Below, in pieces: positions 8,945 through 20,680 of a stretch of DNA of 49,600 bases. The stretch spans positions 1 to 49,600 of the forward strand of contig NZ_MLHQ01000006.1 of the NCBI RefSeq assembly GCF_001999305.1. Reading direction: 5' to 3'. The stretch's first letter is position 1. Each line of letters begins with the position of its first letter. Below the pieces are notes generated by a model, which worked only from the letters and a program-made list of their open reading frames with translations, was not told the origin of the DNA and ran no database searches. This DNA is from Rodentibacter myodis (GTDB lineage: Bacteria > Pseudomonadota > Gammaproteobacteria > Enterobacterales > Pasteurellaceae). Made by a program: the position numbers and the translations under genes.

Positions 8945-8964
8945 GTACGTTCTGATTGGGCGAA

Positions 8965-10383
8965 TTATTTATTTAATTTCGCTTTGTAAGTCGGGTTCAT
9001 TAAGTTTTCAACAGAAAGAATATCGTCTAATTGTTCTTCTGTTAATAAGCCTTTTTCTAACACCACTTCACGTACGCCTTTACCGGTTTCGGCACAGATT
9101 TTACCCACTAAGTCGCCGTTATGGTGACCAATGAATGGATTTAAATAAGTCACAATACCGATTGAATTGAAGACGTAGTTTTCACAAATTTCTTTGTTTA
9201 CGGTAATGCCGTCTACACATTTATCGCGTAAGTTTACGCAGGCATTGGTTAAAATGTCGATAGATTCAAACATTGCTTGACCAATCACCGGTTCCATTAC
9301 GTTTAATTGTAATTGACCCGCTTCTGACGCAAAGGTCACTGCCGTGTCATTACCGATCACTTTAAAGCAAACTTGGTTCACTACTTCAGGCACAACTGGA
9401 TTGACTTTTGCCGGCATAATGGAAGAACCTGCTTGTAATTCAGGTAGATTAATTTCTTTTAAGCCTGCCCGAGGACCTGAGGAAAGCAAACGTAAGTCAT
9501 TACATACTTTAGAAAGTTTTACGGCGGTACGTTTTAATGCACCGTGAACCATTACATAGGCACCACAGTCTGATGTGGCTTCAATTAAGTTTTCTGCAGG
9601 CACGCAAGGCAAGCCTGTTACTTCGGCAAGATGTTTTACCACTAATTGCGTGTAACCTTGTGGTGTGTTTAATCCGGTACCGATTGCGGTTGCCCCTAAG
9701 TTTACTTCAAGGAGTAATTCTGCAGTACGTTTTAAATTACGTACTTCTTCTTCCAGTAATACGGCGAATGCTTTAAATTCCTGACCAACCGTCATTGGCA
9801 CTGCATCTTGTAATTGGGTGCGACCCATTTTTAAAATATTGGCAAATTCGGTTGCTTTGGCATCAAAACCATCACGCAGGTATTGGATTTTATCGATTAA
9901 TTTTAAGATGCTGTTATAAACCGCGATACGGAAACCGGTCGGATAAGCATCGTTAGTGGATTGGCTGGCGTTTACGTGATCCATCGGATTAATCACATTA
10001 TATTCACCTTTTTTATGACCGATTTTTTCAAGAGCAAGGTTTGCCACTACCTCATTAGTATTCATATTTACAGAAGTACCTGCACCGCCTTGATATACAT
10101 CGGAAGGGAATTGATCCAAGCATTTACCGGTGGTTAAGATTTCATCGCAAGCAGCAACGATTGCTTTGGCAATATCAGCCGGAATTGCACCCAATTCACC
10201 ATTGGCAAGTGCAGTGGCTTTTTTTACCATTACCATACCACGTACAAATTCGGGTACATCCGAAATGGTGACGTTAGAAATATTGAAATTTTCAACTGCT
10301 CTTAATGTATGGATACCCCAGTAAGCATCAGTCGGTACATCACGTTCACCAAGTAAATCTACTTCTTTTCTAAATTGAGTCAT
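8965..10383 (-). CDS. aspA: Aspartate ammonia-lyase (aspartase)
   Basis: The enzyme converts L-aspartate to fumarate and ammonia, supplying fumarate for anaerobic respiration. The fumarase/aspartase signature [11 protein letters not shown] is present, along with the substrate-loop [10 protein letters not shown] and [11 protein letters not shown] segments. The frame reaches a GTG at 10392, but that codon lies in the AGGTGA ribosome site. The ATG at 10383 gives a 472-residue protein, the usual family length. Its promoter region contains an FNR/CRP-type site, fitting oxygen and carbon control. It is monocistronic, with its own terminator. Confidence 0.97.
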   Translation of the reverse strand: MTQFRKEVDLLGERDVPTDAYWGIHTLRAVENFNISNVTISDVPEFVRGMVMVKKATALANGELGAIPADIAKAIVAACDEILTTGKCLDQFPSDVYQGGAGTSVNMNTNEVVANLALEKIGHKKGEYNVINPMDHVNASQSTNDAYPTGFRIAVYNSILKLIDKIQYLRDGFDAKATEFANILKMGRTQLQDAVPMTVGQEFKAFAVLLEEEVRNLKRTAELLLEVNLGATAIGTGLNTPQGYTQLVVKHLAEVTGLPCVPAENLIEATSDCGAYVMVHGALKRTAVKLSKVCNDLRLLSSGPRAGLKEINLPELQAGSSIMPAKVNPVVPEVVNQVCFKVIGNDTAVTFASEAGQLQLNVMEPVIGQAMFESIDILTNACVNLRDKCVDGITVNKEICENYVFNSIGIVTYLNPFIGHHNGDLVGKICAETGKGVREVVLEKGLLTEEQLDDILSVENLMNPTYKAKLNK

Positions 10384-10418
10384 CTTAGTCACCTATTGGG
10401 TTAAATTAACTTGTCGCC

Positions 10419-10424
10419 ATTATA
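10419..10424 (-). promoter_or_regulatory. aspA: -10 element of the aspA promoter
   Basis: A perfect TATAAT reads on the minus strand, with transcription expected near 10412. The centre of the upstream FNR/CRP site (10452.5) then falls about 41 bases upstream, the class II activator position. Confidence 0.7.
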
Positions 10425-10444
10425 GAAATTTTCCGAACAAAAAA

Positions 10445-10460
10445 ATTGATAGAGATCACA
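10445..10460 (-). promoter_or_regulatory. Overlapping FNR and CRP binding site upstream of aspA
   Basis: Read on the minus strand this is TGTGATCTCTATCAAT. As a CRP site it has a perfect TGTGA half and TCAAT as the other half. On the plus strand TTGAT-AGAG-ATCAC matches nine of ten FNR consensus bases. Aspartase genes are known to be activated by both regulators in enteric bacteria. Spacing to the -10 element supports direct activation. Confidence 0.7.
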
Positions 10461-10535
10461 TTTTCAGAACCGCTTTCAAGACATATTTTCATTTTTCGGA
10501 TTAGTTTTTTTAGGGGAAATTTTTTTGATTTTTCT

Positions 10536-10563
10536 CTTGAAAGCAAAATTTTCTGCCCTATAT
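10536..10563 (+). promoter_or_regulatory. Heat-shock (sigma-32) promoter of groES-groEL
   Basis: CTTGAAA (10536-10542), a 13-base spacer and CCCTATAT (10556-10563) match the sigma-32 consensus closely. It lies 38 bases before groES. No CIRCE repeat is present, so control is of the RpoH type rather than HrcA. Confidence 0.8.
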
Positions 10564-10600
10564 AGGGAAAGCATTTTAATTTTTAGAAGGAAACTAACAA

Positions 10601-10891
10601 ATGAATATTCGTCCATTACATGATCGTGTGATCATTAAACGTGAAGAAGTGGAAACGCTTTCTGCCGGTGGTATCGTATTAACCGGTTCAGCCGCCACTA
10701 AATCAACCCGTGCAAAAGTGTTGGCAGTGGGAAAAGGTCGCATTTTAGAAAATGGCACGGTTCAACCTTTAGATGTGAAAGTGGGCGATACCGTGATTTT
10801 TAATGACGGTTATGGCGTGAAAAGCGAAAAAATTGACGGTGAAGAAGTATTAATTATTTCTGAATCCGATATTTTGGCGATTGTAGAATAG
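10601..10891 (+). CDS. groES: Co-chaperonin GroES
   Basis: The 96-residue protein is a complete GroES, with the N-terminal [14 protein letters not shown], the mobile loop that docks on GroEL (about residues 17-32, [15 protein letters not shown]) and the C-terminal [15 protein letters not shown]. Seven copies form the lid of the GroEL folding chamber in the cytoplasm. It is the first gene of a two-gene heat-shock operon; groEL begins 85 bases downstream. Confidence 0.98.
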   Translation: MNIRPLHDRVIIKREEVETLSAGGIVLTGSAATKSTRAKVLAVGKGRILENGTVQPLDVKVGDTVIFNDGYGVKSEKIDGEEVLIISESDILAIVE

Positions 10892-10905
10892 TGATAATAA
10901 GGCTT

Positions 10906-10932
10906 GTTTGCCTCAATCAGTTTGCCTCAATC
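10906..10932. repeat. Tandem 14-base repeat in the groES-groEL spacer
   Basis: GTTTGCCTCAATC occurs at 10906-10918 and again at 10920-10932, one base apart. It lies in untranslated mRNA between the two chaperonin genes. No function is evident; it looks like a local slippage duplication. Confidence 0.8.
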
Positions 10933-10937
10933 CGTAA

Positions 10938-12620
<1,683 letters not shown>

Positions 12621-12640
12621 TTCCCTCTCTGCGATGTGAT

Positions 12641-12684
12641 AAAAGTGCGGTCGTTTTTCCGAATGGAAAAGCGATCGCTTTTTT
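12641..12684 (+). terminator. Terminator of groESL with an uptake-signal arm
   Basis: AAAAGTGCGGTCGTTTTTCC (12641-12660) pairs imperfectly with GGAAAAGCGATCGCTTTTTT (12665-12684) around GAAT, giving a long stem that runs into T residues. Confidence 0.75.
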
Positions 12685-12735
12685 ATTTCCAAAGGGGTAC
12701 ACTGCAAACGAATTTTATTATGGAAACCAATCACA

Positions 12736-13281
12736 ATGCATTTTCAAACAGAATTAAACCCACAACTTAAAACTGCCGGTATCGGCATAAATGCCACGGA
12801 ACTGCACGGCTTTTTAAGCGGCTTAATTTGCGGCGGTGTGAACGATCAAAGCTGGCAACCGTTACTTTATCAATTCACCAACGATAATCACGACTATCCG
12901 ACCGCACTTTTAGCCAAAGTAACCGAACTTCATCAAGCCATTTCTACCACATTAGCCGATGTTGAAAGTTTTTCTTTTGAGTTGGGATTGGTGGAAGACG
13001 AGGATGTTTTTGTGCGGGCAGACAGTCTTTCGGAATGGGCGAATCATTTCTTGTTAGGTTTAGGATTAGCACAACCGCATTTAGACAAAGAAAAAGGCGA
13101 AATTGGCGAAGCGGTGGAGGATTTACACGACATTTGCCAACTGGGTTATGATGAAGAAGATGATAAAGAAGAAATGAGCGAAGCCCTTGAAGAAATCATC
13201 GAATACGTGCGAACGATTGCAACCTTGTTTTACACGCATTTTAATCACGCACCGACCGCCGAAAAACCGGTATTACATTAA
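12736..13281 (+). CDS. ygfB: YgfB/UPF0149 family protein
   Basis: The 181-residue acidic protein belongs to the YgfB (UPF0149) family. It has the [13 protein letters not shown] motif near residues 22-34, [17 protein letters not shown] near 94-110 and a very acidic segment ([15 protein letters not shown]) near 138-152. In E. coli and other gammaproteobacteria ygfB precedes pepP, as here, 17 bases apart. Its molecular role is poorly defined. A regulatory role has been reported for a Pseudomonas homologue, which cannot be transferred with certainty. It is cytoplasmic, without signal or membrane segments. Confidence 0.88.
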   Translation: MHFQTELNPQLKTAGIGINATELHGFLSGLICGGVNDQSWQPLLYQFTNDNHDYPTALLAKVTELHQAISTTLADVESFSFELGLVEDEDVFVRADSLSEWANHFLLGLGLAQPHLDKEKGEIGEAVEDLHDICQLGYDEEDDKEEMSEALEEIIEYVRTIATLFYTHFNHAPTAEKPVLH

Positions 13282-13298
13282 TTGACGGAGGGATAAAA

Positions 13299-14597
13299 AT
13301 GGATCTTGCGTATATGGCAGAATTGCCAAAAGAAGAATTTGCTCAACGCCGTCAGCGGGTTTTGGCACAAATGCAACCAAATTCTGCTTTATTACTTTTT
13401 TCAGAAATTGAAAAACGCCGTAATAATGATTGCGAATTTCCTTTCCGACAAGACAGTTATTTTTGGTATTTAACCGGTTTTAATGAACCCAATGCCGCAT
13501 TGCTTTTAGTGAAAACGGAGCAGGCGGAAAAAGCGATCATTTTTCTTCGTGATCGTGATCCATTATTAGAAACCTGGAACGGTCGCCGTTTAGGTGTGGA
13601 ACGCGCACCGCAAAAATTGAATGTGGATGAGGCTTATTCCATTCATTCTTTGACAGAGATGTTGCCAAAAATTACCCAAAATTTAACCGCACTTTATTAC
13701 GTGCCGGAATGGCATTTGTGGGCGGATAAATTGCTGGCGGAAAGTGCGGTCAATTTTGATGATGTTTTAGATTGGCGTCCGATCCTCAGTGAAATGCGTT
13801 TGATTAAATCACCCAATGAAATTCGTCTAATGCAACAAGCAGGGCAAATCTCGGCTTTAGCCCACATTAAAGCAATGCAAGAAACCCGCCCAAATCGTTT
13901 TGAGTATGAAATTGAAAGTGAAATTTTGCACGAATTTAATCGCCACGGTGCGCGTTTTGCTTCCTATAATTCCATCATTGCCGGTGGGGATAATGCCTGT
14001 ATTTTGCATTACACGGAAAATGATCGGCCATTGAAAGAGGGCGATCTTGTTCTCATCGATGCAGGCTGTGAATTTGCAATGTATGCAGGCGATATTACCC
14101 GCACTTTTCCCGTCAATGGAAGATTTACCCAAGCACAACGCGAAATTTATGAATTGGTTTTGAAAGCACAAAAACGGGCGATTGAATTATTAGTGCCGGG
14201 AAGCTCCATTAAAAAAGCGAATGATGAAGTGATCCGCATTAAAGTGCAAGGATTGGTGGAACTTGGCATTTTACAAGGGGATGTGGATCAACTGATTGAA
14301 CAAAAAGCCTATCGCCAATTTTATATGCACGGTTTGGGGCATTGGCTCGGGCTTGATGTACACGATGTGGGCGAATATGGCGAAGAACGTGATCGCACCT
14401 TAGAAATTGGAATGGTGATCACGGTTGAACCGGGATTGTATATTTCGGAAGAGGCAGATGTGCCGGCACAATATAAAAGCATTGGCGTGCGTATTGAAGA
14501 TAATTTATTAATGACGGAATATGGTAATAAAAATCTCACCGCTGCCGTGCCAAAAGAAATTGATGAAATCGAAAATTTAATGGGAAAAATTAAGTGA
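13299..14597 (+). CDS. pepP: Xaa-Pro aminopeptidase P
   Basis: The 432-residue protein removes an N-terminal residue preceding proline. The N-terminal domain (to about residue 170) holds RNNDCEFPFRQDSYFWYLTGF. The C-terminal pita-bread metallopeptidase domain shows the dinuclear metal ligands: Asp in LIDAGCEF, Asp in AGDITRTFPV, His in HGLGHWLGLDVHD, Glu in TVEPGLY and Glu in RIEDNLL. It forms a two-gene unit with ygfB and acts in the cytoplasm. One uptake signal lies inside the gene near 13742. Confidence 0.96.
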   Translation: MDLAYMAELPKEEFAQRRQRVLAQMQPNSALLLFSEIEKRRNNDCEFPFRQDSYFWYLTGFNEPNAALLLVKTEQAEKAIIFLRDRDPLLETWNGRRLGVERAPQKLNVDEAYSIHSLTEMLPKITQNLTALYYVPEWHLWADKLLAESAVNFDDVLDWRPILSEMRLIKSPNEIRLMQQAGQISALAHIKAMQETRPNRFEYEIESEILHEFNRHGARFASYNSIIAGGDNACILHYTENDRPLKEGDLVLIDAGCEFAMYAGDITRTFPVNGRFTQAQREIYELVLKAQKRAIELLVPGSSIKKANDEVIRIKVQGLVELGILQGDVDQLIEQKAYRQFYMHGLGHWLGLDVHDVGEYGEERDRTLEIGMVITVEPGLYISEEADVPAQYKSIGVRIEDNLLMTEYGNKNLTAAVPKEIDEIENLMGKIK

Positions 14598-14694
14598 TTT
14601 ATCAAAATGTGATCTACTGCAAGTTTTTTTAAATTTTGCGGTGTTACTATATTTTTAAGAAAAAGATAAAACCAATCAGAATAAGGAGTCGATT

Positions 14695-15120
14695 ATGTAT
14701 AAACATATTTTAGTCGCAGTGGATCTTTCCGATGAAAGTGAATTCTTGGTAAAAAAAGCCGTTGCGGTGGCAAAACGCCACGAAGCGAAACTTTCCATTA
14801 TCCACGTAGATGTAAATTTTTCGGATCTTTATACCGGATTGATTGATGTGAATATGTCCTCGATGCAGGATCGCATTTCAAGTGAAACCCAAAAAGCATT
14901 GTTGGATTTAGCCGAAAGAGCCGATTATCCGATTCAGGAAAAATTAAGCGGTAGCGGTGATTTAGGTCAAGTGCTTACGGACGCCATTGAACAATATGAT
15001 GTGGATTTATTAGTCACCGGACATCACCAAGATTTTTGGAGTAAATTAATGTCTTCAACACGCCAAGTGATGAACACGATTAAAATTGATATGTTGGTTG
15101 TTCCGTTACGTGATGAATAA
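14695..15120 (+). CDS. uspA: Universal stress protein A
   Basis: The 141-residue protein is a single Usp domain of the UspA type. It begins [19 protein letters not shown], has [22 protein letters not shown] near the C-terminus and ends in DMLVVPL. UspA proteins of this subclass do not bind ATP and accumulate when growth stops. The gene has a good AAGGAG ribosome site and stands alone between pepP and a strong terminator, so it is probably transcribed from its own promoter in the 97-base gap. Confidence 0.94.
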   Translation: MYKHILVAVDLSDESEFLVKKAVAVAKRHEAKLSIIHVDVNFSDLYTGLIDVNMSSMQDRISSETQKALLDLAERADYPIQEKLSGSGDLGQVLTDAIEQYDVDLLVTGHHQDFWSKLMSSTRQVMNTIKIDMLVVPLRDE

Positions 15121-15158
15121 ATTCGATTATTGACGTTCATAAAAAATGAAGGAATTTT

Positions 15159-15197
15159 AACCGCACTTTGAAAACTTGATTCAAGTGCGGTTTTTTT
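15159..15197 (+). terminator. Terminator of uspA made of an inverted uptake-signal pair
   Basis: AACCGCACTT (15159-15168) pairs with AAGTGCGGTT (15183-15192), with a 14-base loop and a run of T. The remaining bases to 15365 are AT-rich and should hold the alaS promoter, but no single promoter stands out. Confidence 0.85.
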
Positions 15198-15365
15198 CAT
15201 CGCCGGTCTTCTTTAATAAAGAAAGATTTTATAAGAAAAGAACGTTTAAATAATAAACAAAGATAGGCATTTATTCGGAAAAAGGTTTTTTCTAATTTAG
15301 AAAAATATGCAAAAATAGTGCGATTTTTTCGTTTTAATTTTTAGTTAATTTTAATAAACAGGTTT

Positions 15366-17993
15366 ATGATGAAAACAACAGCGGAAATTAGACAATCATT
15401 CCTTGATTTCTTTCATAGCAAAGGTCATCAGGTGGTCGCAAGTAGCTCACTTGTGCCGGAAAATGATCCAACGCTTCTTTTCACCAATGCAGGGATGAAT
15501 CAATTTAAAGATGTCTTCCTCGGCTTGGATAAACGCCCTTATTCACGTGCCACGACCGCACAACGTTGCGTGCGTGCTGGCGGTAAACACAATGACTTAG
15601 AAAATGTAGGCTATACGGCACGTCACCATACTTTCTTTGAAATGCTGGGTAACTTCAGTTTTGGCGATTATTTCAAACAGGACGCGATCAATTTTGCGTG
15701 GGAATATTTAACTTCGCCACAATGGCTTGGTCTGCCAAAAGAAAAATTATGGGTTACCGTATATGAGACGGATAACGAAGCCTACGATATTTGGCATAAA
15801 GAAGTGGGTGTACCGGCTGAACGTATTATTCGCATTGGTGACAACAAAGGCGCGCCTTATGCTTCAGATAATTTCTGGGCGATGGGAGATACCGGCCCTT
15901 GCGGCCCCTGTACCGAAATTTTCTACGATCACGGCGATCACATTTGGGGCGGCCCACCGGGATCACCGGAAGAAGACGGCGACCGCTATATTGAAATTTG
16001 GAATGTCGTCTTTATGCAATATAACCGCTTGGCAGACGGCACAATGGAAAAACTCCCTCGCCCGTCTGTGGATACCGGTATGGGCTTAGAACGTATTTCA
16101 GCCGTCTTGCAACACGTGAATTCAAATTACGATATTGATATTTTTAAAACACTTATTGCAAAAACCGCAGAAATTGTCGGTACAACGGATTTAAACAATA
16201 AATCATTACGTGTAATCGCCGATCATATTCGTTCTTGCGCTTATTTGATCGCAGACGGCGTGATTCCGTCAAACGAAGGCAGAGGCTATGTATTACGCCG
16301 TATTATTCGTCGTGCAGTGCGCCACGGGCATTTATTAGGTGCGAAAGAAACCTTCTTCTACAAATTAGTACCAACCTTAATTGAAGTCATGGCAGAAGCC
16401 GGTAAAGATGTAAAAGCGAAACAAGCCAATGTTGAAAAACTTTTACGTTTGGAAGAAGAACAATTTGCCCGCACACTAGAACGTGGATTAACCCTGTTAG
16501 ATGAAGCCTTGTCTGACGTGAAAGACGGCGTACTTTCCGGTGAAGTCGCATTTAAACTTTATGATACTTACGGTTTCCCATTGGATTTAACCGCCGATGT
16601 ATGTCGTGAACGCAATATTACCATTGATGAAGAAGGCTTTGAGCGTGAAATGGAAGCGCAACGTTTGCGCGCGCAGGCAGCAAGCCAATTCGGCCTAGAT
16701 TATAACAACGTGATTCGTGTTGAAGGTGAAACCAAATTTGAAGGCTATACCGAATCAGAATCTTTGGCAAAAATAACCGCACTTTTCTATGACGGCAAGC
16801 CGGTTGAACAAATTTCGGCAGGTCAAAGTGCGGTGGTGGTATTAGAAAATACCCCATTCTATGCAGAATCGGGCGGTCAAATTGGTGATAGCGGTCATCT
16901 CGCCGCACAGGGCGTCACCTTTAGCGTGAAAGATACACAAAAATATGGTCAAGTGTTTGGTCATATTGGTGAATTAGAGCAAGGCACACTTTCTGTCGGA
17001 CAAACCGTGAATGCCGTGGTGGATGTCGAACGCCGCCAACAAACCTCATTGAATCACTCTGCAACCCACTTATTACACGCAGCATTACGTCAATTATTGG
17101 GAACGCACGTTGTACAAAAAGGTTCATTGGTTTCAGATAGTGCATTGCGTTTTGACTTTGCACATCCTGAAGCGATTAGCAAAGCCCAACTTGAAGATAT
17201 TGAACGCCTTGTCAACCAAAAAGTGCGTGCCAATTTCCCCATTCAAACAGAAATTATGGACATTGAAGCGGCGAAAGCAAAAGGTGCAATGGCACTTTTT
17301 GGTGAAAAATACGGCGATCAGGTTCGTGTTTTAACAATGGGTGATTTTTCTATTGAACTTTGTGGTGGTATTCACGCCAAACGTACCGGTGATATTGGTC
17401 TATTTAAAATTACCACAGAAACGGCTGTTGCTGCCGGTGTTCGCCGTATTGAAGCGGTAACCGGTGAAACGGCAATGAATTGGATCATCAACCAACAGCG
17501 TATTTTGAACCAAAGTGCAGAACTCTTAAAATCGGATGCGAACACGGTTGCGGATAAAATTCAGCAACTTCAAGAAAAAGCGAAGAAAGCAGAAAAAGAG
17601 CTACAAGGCTTAAAAGAAAAAGCGGCAATGCAAGCCGGTTCTGATCTGGTGAAAAGTGCGGTCAAAATTAAAGGTATTTCAGTGATTGCACATCAACTGG
17701 ACGGGATTGAAATAAAATCCTTGAGAGTAATGGTTGATGATTTGAAAAATCAGCTTGGCTCGGGTGTTATCGTATTTGCATCGGTTTTAGGCGAAAAAGT
17801 GAATCTCGTTGTTGGTGTAACAAATGATTTAACGACAAAAATCAAAGCTGGTGAACTTGTGAATTTAATGGCACAACAAGTTGGTGGTAAAGGCGGTGGC
17901 CGTCCCGATATGGCAATGGCGGGCGGTTCTCAGCCGGAAAATGTTGCACAGGCAGTGAGTGCGGCACAAAATTGGTTAAATGATCATCTATAG
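15366..17993 (+). CDS. alaS: Alanyl-tRNA synthetase
   Basis: The 875-residue protein has full family length. The class II catalytic core covers about residues 1-240 ([42 protein letters not shown]). The tRNA-binding part follows, then the editing domain with the zinc-type [12 protein letters not shown] and [13 protein letters not shown] motifs, and the C-terminal domain ending near [15 protein letters not shown]. It charges tRNA-Ala and clears Ser- and Gly-mischarged tRNA. Two start codons lie in tandem (15366 and 15369); either is possible. csrA and galU follow, as in H. influenzae. Confidence 0.98.
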   Translation: MMKTTAEIRQSFLDFFHSKGHQVVASSSLVPENDPTLLFTNAGMNQFKDVFLGLDKRPYSRATTAQRCVRAGGKHNDLENVGYTARHHTFFEMLGNFSFGDYFKQDAINFAWEYLTSPQWLGLPKEKLWVTVYETDNEAYDIWHKEVGVPAERIIRIGDNKGAPYASDNFWAMGDTGPCGPCTEIFYDHGDHIWGGPPGSPEEDGDRYIEIWNVVFMQYNRLADGTMEKLPRPSVDTGMGLERISAVLQHVNSNYDIDIFKTLIAKTAEIVGTTDLNNKSLRVIADHIRSCAYLIADGVIPSNEGRGYVLRRIIRRAVRHGHLLGAKETFFYKLVPTLIEVMAEAGKDVKAKQANVEKLLRLEEEQFARTLERGLTLLDEALSDVKDGVLSGEVAFKLYDTYGFPLDLTADVCRERNITIDEEGFEREMEAQRLRAQAASQFGLDYNNVIRVEGETKFEGYTESESLAKITALFYDGKPVEQISAGQSAVVVLENTPFYAESGGQIGDSGHLAAQGVTFSVKDTQKYGQVFGHIGELEQGTLSVGQTVNAVVDVERRQQTSLNHSATHLLHAALRQLLGTHVVQKGSLVSDSALRFDFAHPEAISKAQLEDIERLVNQKVRANFPIQTEIMDIEAAKAKGAMALFGEKYGDQVRVLTMGDFSIELCGGIHAKRTGDIGLFKITTETAVAAGVRRIEAVTGETAMNWIINQQRILNQSAELLKSDANTVADKIQQLQEKAKKAEKELQGLKEKAAMQAGSDLVKSAVKIKGISVIAHQLDGIEIKSLRVMVDDLKNQLGSGVIVFASVLGEKVNLVVGVTNDLTTKIKAGELVNLMAQQVGGKGGGRPDMAMAGGSQPENVAQAVSAAQNWLNDHL

Positions 17994-17999
17994 TACAAG

Positions 18000-18066
18000 C
18001 CTTGGTTGATAGGAGGTCAGCCATTCCTTGGTTAATAGATATCTAATAGAATGTAAACTAAGGATA
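18000..18066 (+). promoter_or_regulatory. csrA leader with GGA motifs and a 13-base direct repeat
   Basis: CCTTGGTTGATAG (18000-18012) is repeated as CCTTGGTTAATAG (18026-18038). AGGAGG lies at 18011-18016, and AAGGATA (18060-18066) provides the csrA ribosome site. GGA is the core CsrA target. One GGA upstream and one inside the ribosome site is the layout of known csrA autorepression. Binding is inference. Confidence 0.4.
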
Positions 18067-18072
18067 TAGAGA

Positions 18073-18264
18073 ATGCTAATCTTAACTCGTAAAGCTGGCG
18101 AAAGTGTACTTATTGGGGGGGATATTTCTATCACGGTTTTGAGTGTACGTGGAAACCAAATCAAACTCGGTGTGGAAGCACCTAAAGAAGTTTCTGTTTA
18201 CCGAGAAGAAGTTTACCAACGAATTAAACAACTACAGGATGAATCTTCAAACGGTTCAGTCTAA
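18073..18264 (+). CDS. csrA: Carbon storage regulator CsrA
   Basis: The 63-residue protein is a complete CsrA, with [18 protein letters not shown] at the N-terminus, the [20 protein letters not shown] core with the RNA-contacting arginine, and a short variable tail. As a dimer it binds GGA loops in mRNA leaders and alters translation or stability. It lies 79 bases after alaS and 27 bases before galU. Confidence 0.97.
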   Translation: MLILTRKAGESVLIGGDISITVLSVRGNQIKLGVEAPKEVSVYREEVYQRIKQLQDESSNGSV

Positions 18265-18291
18265 TTAACTAAATAAACGGATATTTAAAAT

Positions 18292-19179
18292 ATGAAAGCA
18301 ATTATCCCTGTTGCAGGTTTAGGCACCCGAATGTTGCCTGCCACAAAAGCAATTCCAAAAGAAATGCTAACTTTGGTTGATAAGCCATTAATTCAATATG
18401 TGGTAAACGAATGTGTTGCTGCTGGCATTAAAGAAATTGTGCTAGTGACCCATTCTTCAAAAAATGCTATCGAAAACCATTTTGATACTTCTTTTGAGCT
18501 TGAAACAATGTTGGAAAAACGGGTAAAACGCCAGCTTTTAGAAGAAGTGCGTTCTATCTGCCCGAAAGATGTCACGCTTATTCACGTTCGTCAAGGTAAC
18601 GCAAAAGGCTTAGGACACGCAGTATTGTGTGGTCGTCCGGCTGTTGGTAACGAACCTTTTGTGGTGGTATTGCCGGATGTATTGTTGGCTGATTTTAGTG
18701 CCGATCAGAAAAAAGAAAATCTATCGGCAATGATCAAACGTTTTAACGAAACCCAAGCCAGCCAAATTATGGTTGCCCCAGTGGCAAAAGAAGAAGTGAG
18801 CAGCTACGGTATTGCCGATTGTGCAGGTGTTGCCCTAAAAGGTGGTGAAAGTGCAAAAATTGAAAGCATTGTTGAAAAACCTGCAGTAGAGCAAGCACCT
18901 TCTAATCTTGCTGTTGTCGGTCGTTATGTTTTCTCTGCGGCAATTTGGGATTTATTGGAAAAAACACCGGTTGGCGTTGGTGACGAAATTCAATTAACCG
19001 ATGCAATTGATATGCTAATTGAAAAGGAAACAGTGGAAGCATTTCATATGACAGGTAAATCATTCGACTGCGGCGATAAAATCGGTTATATGGAAGCCTT
19101 TGTTGAATATGGTATTCGCCACGAAAAATTAGGGAAAACCTTTAAAGCGTTTATTAAAGACCTTGCTAAAACTTTATAA
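18292..19179 (+). CDS. galU: UTP-glucose-1-phosphate uridylyltransferase
   Basis: The 295-residue protein makes UDP-glucose from UTP and glucose-1-phosphate, needed for lipooligosaccharide and galactose metabolism. The nucleotidyltransferase signature [18 protein letters not shown] is at residues 9-26. Family segments include [37 protein letters not shown] and [13 protein letters not shown]. It follows csrA and ends at a bidirectional terminator shared with fis. Confidence 0.97.
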   Translation: MKAIIPVAGLGTRMLPATKAIPKEMLTLVDKPLIQYVVNECVAAGIKEIVLVTHSSKNAIENHFDTSFELETMLEKRVKRQLLEEVRSICPKDVTLIHVRQGNAKGLGHAVLCGRPAVGNEPFVVVLPDVLLADFSADQKKENLSAMIKRFNETQASQIMVAPVAKEEVSSYGIADCAGVALKGGESAKIESIVEKPAVEQAPSNLAVVGRYVFSAAIWDLLEKTPVGVGDEIQLTDAIDMLIEKETVEAFHMTGKSFDCGDKIGYMEAFVEYGIRHEKLGKTFKAFIKDLAKTL

Positions 19180-19206
19180 GTAAATAAAAAGAGCGGTTGA
19201 GTAAGA

Positions 19207-19238
19207 AAAAAGGCGGACATTTATGTGTCCGCCTTTTT
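19207..19238. terminator. Bidirectional terminator between galU and fis
   Basis: AAAAAGGCGGACA (19207-19219) pairs perfectly with TGTCCGCCTTTTT (19226-19238). The A-rich and T-rich flanks let it work on both strands, ending galU on the plus strand and fis on the minus strand. Confidence 0.92.
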
Positions 19239-19259
19239 ATTTATTGTGCTAATCAGGGA

Positions 19260-19559
19260 TTAACCCATGCCATATTTTTTCAATTTTTTACGCAATGTAC
19301 CACGGTTGATACCAAGCATATTTGCCGCACGGGTTTGATTACCGCGGGTATATTGCATAACCATATCTAACATTGGGTGTTCAACTTCCGCTAATACTAA
19401 TTCGTAAAGATCATTCACATCTTGACCATCCAATTGCGATAAATAATTGCGTAACGCTTGTTTTACCGAATCGCGTAATGGTTTGTTGGTTACTTGTGAT
19501 TGAGAGTTTAAAACCGAAACGGTTAATGCCTCGGCCGGACTACGTTGTTGTTCTAACAT
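19260..19559 (-). CDS. fis: DNA-binding protein Fis
   Basis: The 99-residue nucleoid protein has the length of enterobacterial Fis (98). The C-terminal helix-turn-helix (about residues 74-99) includes [20 protein letters not shown], the DNA-recognition part. It bends DNA, stimulates rRNA promoters and organises the chromosome during rapid growth. The start overlaps the end of dusB by seven bases, so the two are translationally coupled in one transcript, an arrangement conserved in gammaproteobacteria. Confidence 0.97.
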   Translation of the reverse strand: MLEQQRSPAEALTVSVLNSQSQVTNKPLRDSVKQALRNYLSQLDGQDVNDLYELVLAEVEHPMLDMVMQYTRGNQTRAANMLGINRGTLRKKLKKYGMG

Positions 19560-20533
19560 TTTTCTTTATCCAAAATTGAATTTAAAAAATTTTCCAACAC
19601 AATAAGTTGTTCCTGCGGATCACTAATTGCGTTAAAAGTCTGTCTAAAAACGGAATCGGGTTGAATTCCCTGTAAATACCAAGCCACGTGTTTACGGGCA
19701 ATGCGATAACCTTTTTGCTCGCCATAGAATTGGTGTAATTCTTGAATATGACGCAAAATTTGACCGCACTTTTCACTTAAACTTGGCGTTTGAGTTATCG
19801 AATCACGCTCAATTAAGCCTTCCACCGATTGAAATAACCAAGGATTACCTAATGCGGCACGACCGATCATTATTGCATCGGCACCTGTGTAATCAAGCAC
19901 CGTTTTTGCTTTCGCGGCGGAATCAATATCGCCATTTGCAATTACCGGAATTGAAATAGCCTGTTTGACTGCGCGAATGTTGTCGTATTCCGCTTCCCCT
20001 TCAAAAAGACATTCTCTCGTCCGTCCGTGAATGGTCAAAGCCTGAATACCGGATTGTTCTGCAATTTTGCCGATTTGCACACAATTTCGATTGGATTTAT
20101 CCCAGCCGGTACGGATTTTTAAGGTTACCGGCACATCAACAGCATTGACCACTTCCCGTAGAATTTTCTCTACCAGATCAGGGAATTGTAACAAGGCAGA
20201 TCCTGCCAATTTACGATTCACTTTTTTTGCGGGGCAACCCATATTAATGTCGATAATTTCCGCACCATAGGCGACATTTACCGCAGCAGCCTGCGCCATT
20301 TCCAAAGGATCGGAACCGGCAATTTGTACCGCATTAATACCTAAATCTTCACTATGTGCTAAACGTAGTTTGGATTTTTCTGTGTGCCAAACTTGGGGAT
20401 TGGTTGACATCATTTCTGAAAAAGTCAAACCTGCACCATAATGCACACAAAGACGGCGAAAGGGTTTATCGGTAATGCCTGCCATGGGTGCAAGTAAAAT
20501 ACGATTTTTTAATTGGTACGAACCGATTCGCAT
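19553..20533 (-). CDS. dusB: tRNA-dihydrouridine synthase B
   Basis: The 326-residue flavoenzyme reduces uridine at position 17 of tRNAs. It is a TIM barrel with [18 protein letters not shown] for FMN binding, [19 protein letters not shown] with the catalytic cysteine, LTIHGRTR and [14 protein letters not shown], followed by the helical C-terminal domain. It is the first gene of the dusB-fis operon and is preceded by a promoter with a GC-rich discriminator. One uptake signal occurs inside. Confidence 0.96.
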   Translation of the reverse strand: MRIGSYQLKNRILLAPMAGITDKPFRRLCVHYGAGLTFSEMMSTNPQVWHTEKSKLRLAHSEDLGINAVQIAGSDPLEMAQAAAVNVAYGAEIIDINMGCPAKKVNRKLAGSALLQFPDLVEKILREVVNAVDVPVTLKIRTGWDKSNRNCVQIGKIAEQSGIQALTIHGRTRECLFEGEAEYDNIRAVKQAISIPVIANGDIDSAAKAKTVLDYTGADAIMIGRAALGNPWLFQSVEGLIERDSITQTPSLSEKCGQILRHIQELHQFYGEQKGYRIARKHVAWYLQGIQPDSVFRQTFNAISDPQEQLIVLENFLNSILDKEKC

Positions 20534-20570
20534 TTTACTTTAACCACCTTACACAAGCCTAAATCCAACT

Positions 20571-20591
20571 ATTGTCGAACAGGGCGACAAT
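20571..20591 (-). other. Small hairpin in the dusB leader
   Basis: ATTGTCG (20571-20577) and CGACAAT (20585-20591) form a 7-bp stem with a 7-base loop. It is transcribed just after the predicted start of the dusB-fis message. No T run follows, so it is not a terminator; it could stabilise the 5' end. Confidence 0.5.
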
Positions 20592-20605
20592 CGACAAGGC
20601 GTGCT

Positions 20606-20633
20606 ATGATACGCATTTTGGCTTGCTTTGCAA
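20606..20633 (-). promoter_or_regulatory. Promoter of dusB-fis with a GC-rich discriminator
   Basis: On the minus strand TTGCAA (20628-20633) and TATCAT (20606-20611) are 16 bases apart. The bases after the -10 element read AGCACGCC. A GC-rich discriminator is the mark of stringently controlled promoters, and the E. coli dusB-fis promoter is known to be of that kind. It lies about 75 bases before dusB. Confidence 0.6.
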
Positions 20634-20680
20634 GGTGATTTTTGTTCAAAAAATACACTTTTTTGATTGACAAAAAGAAA

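Noticed and set aside
14598-14694. CRP site before uspA (TGTGATCTACTGCAAG)
   Set aside because: Only the left half matches; the right half has lost the TCACA bases.
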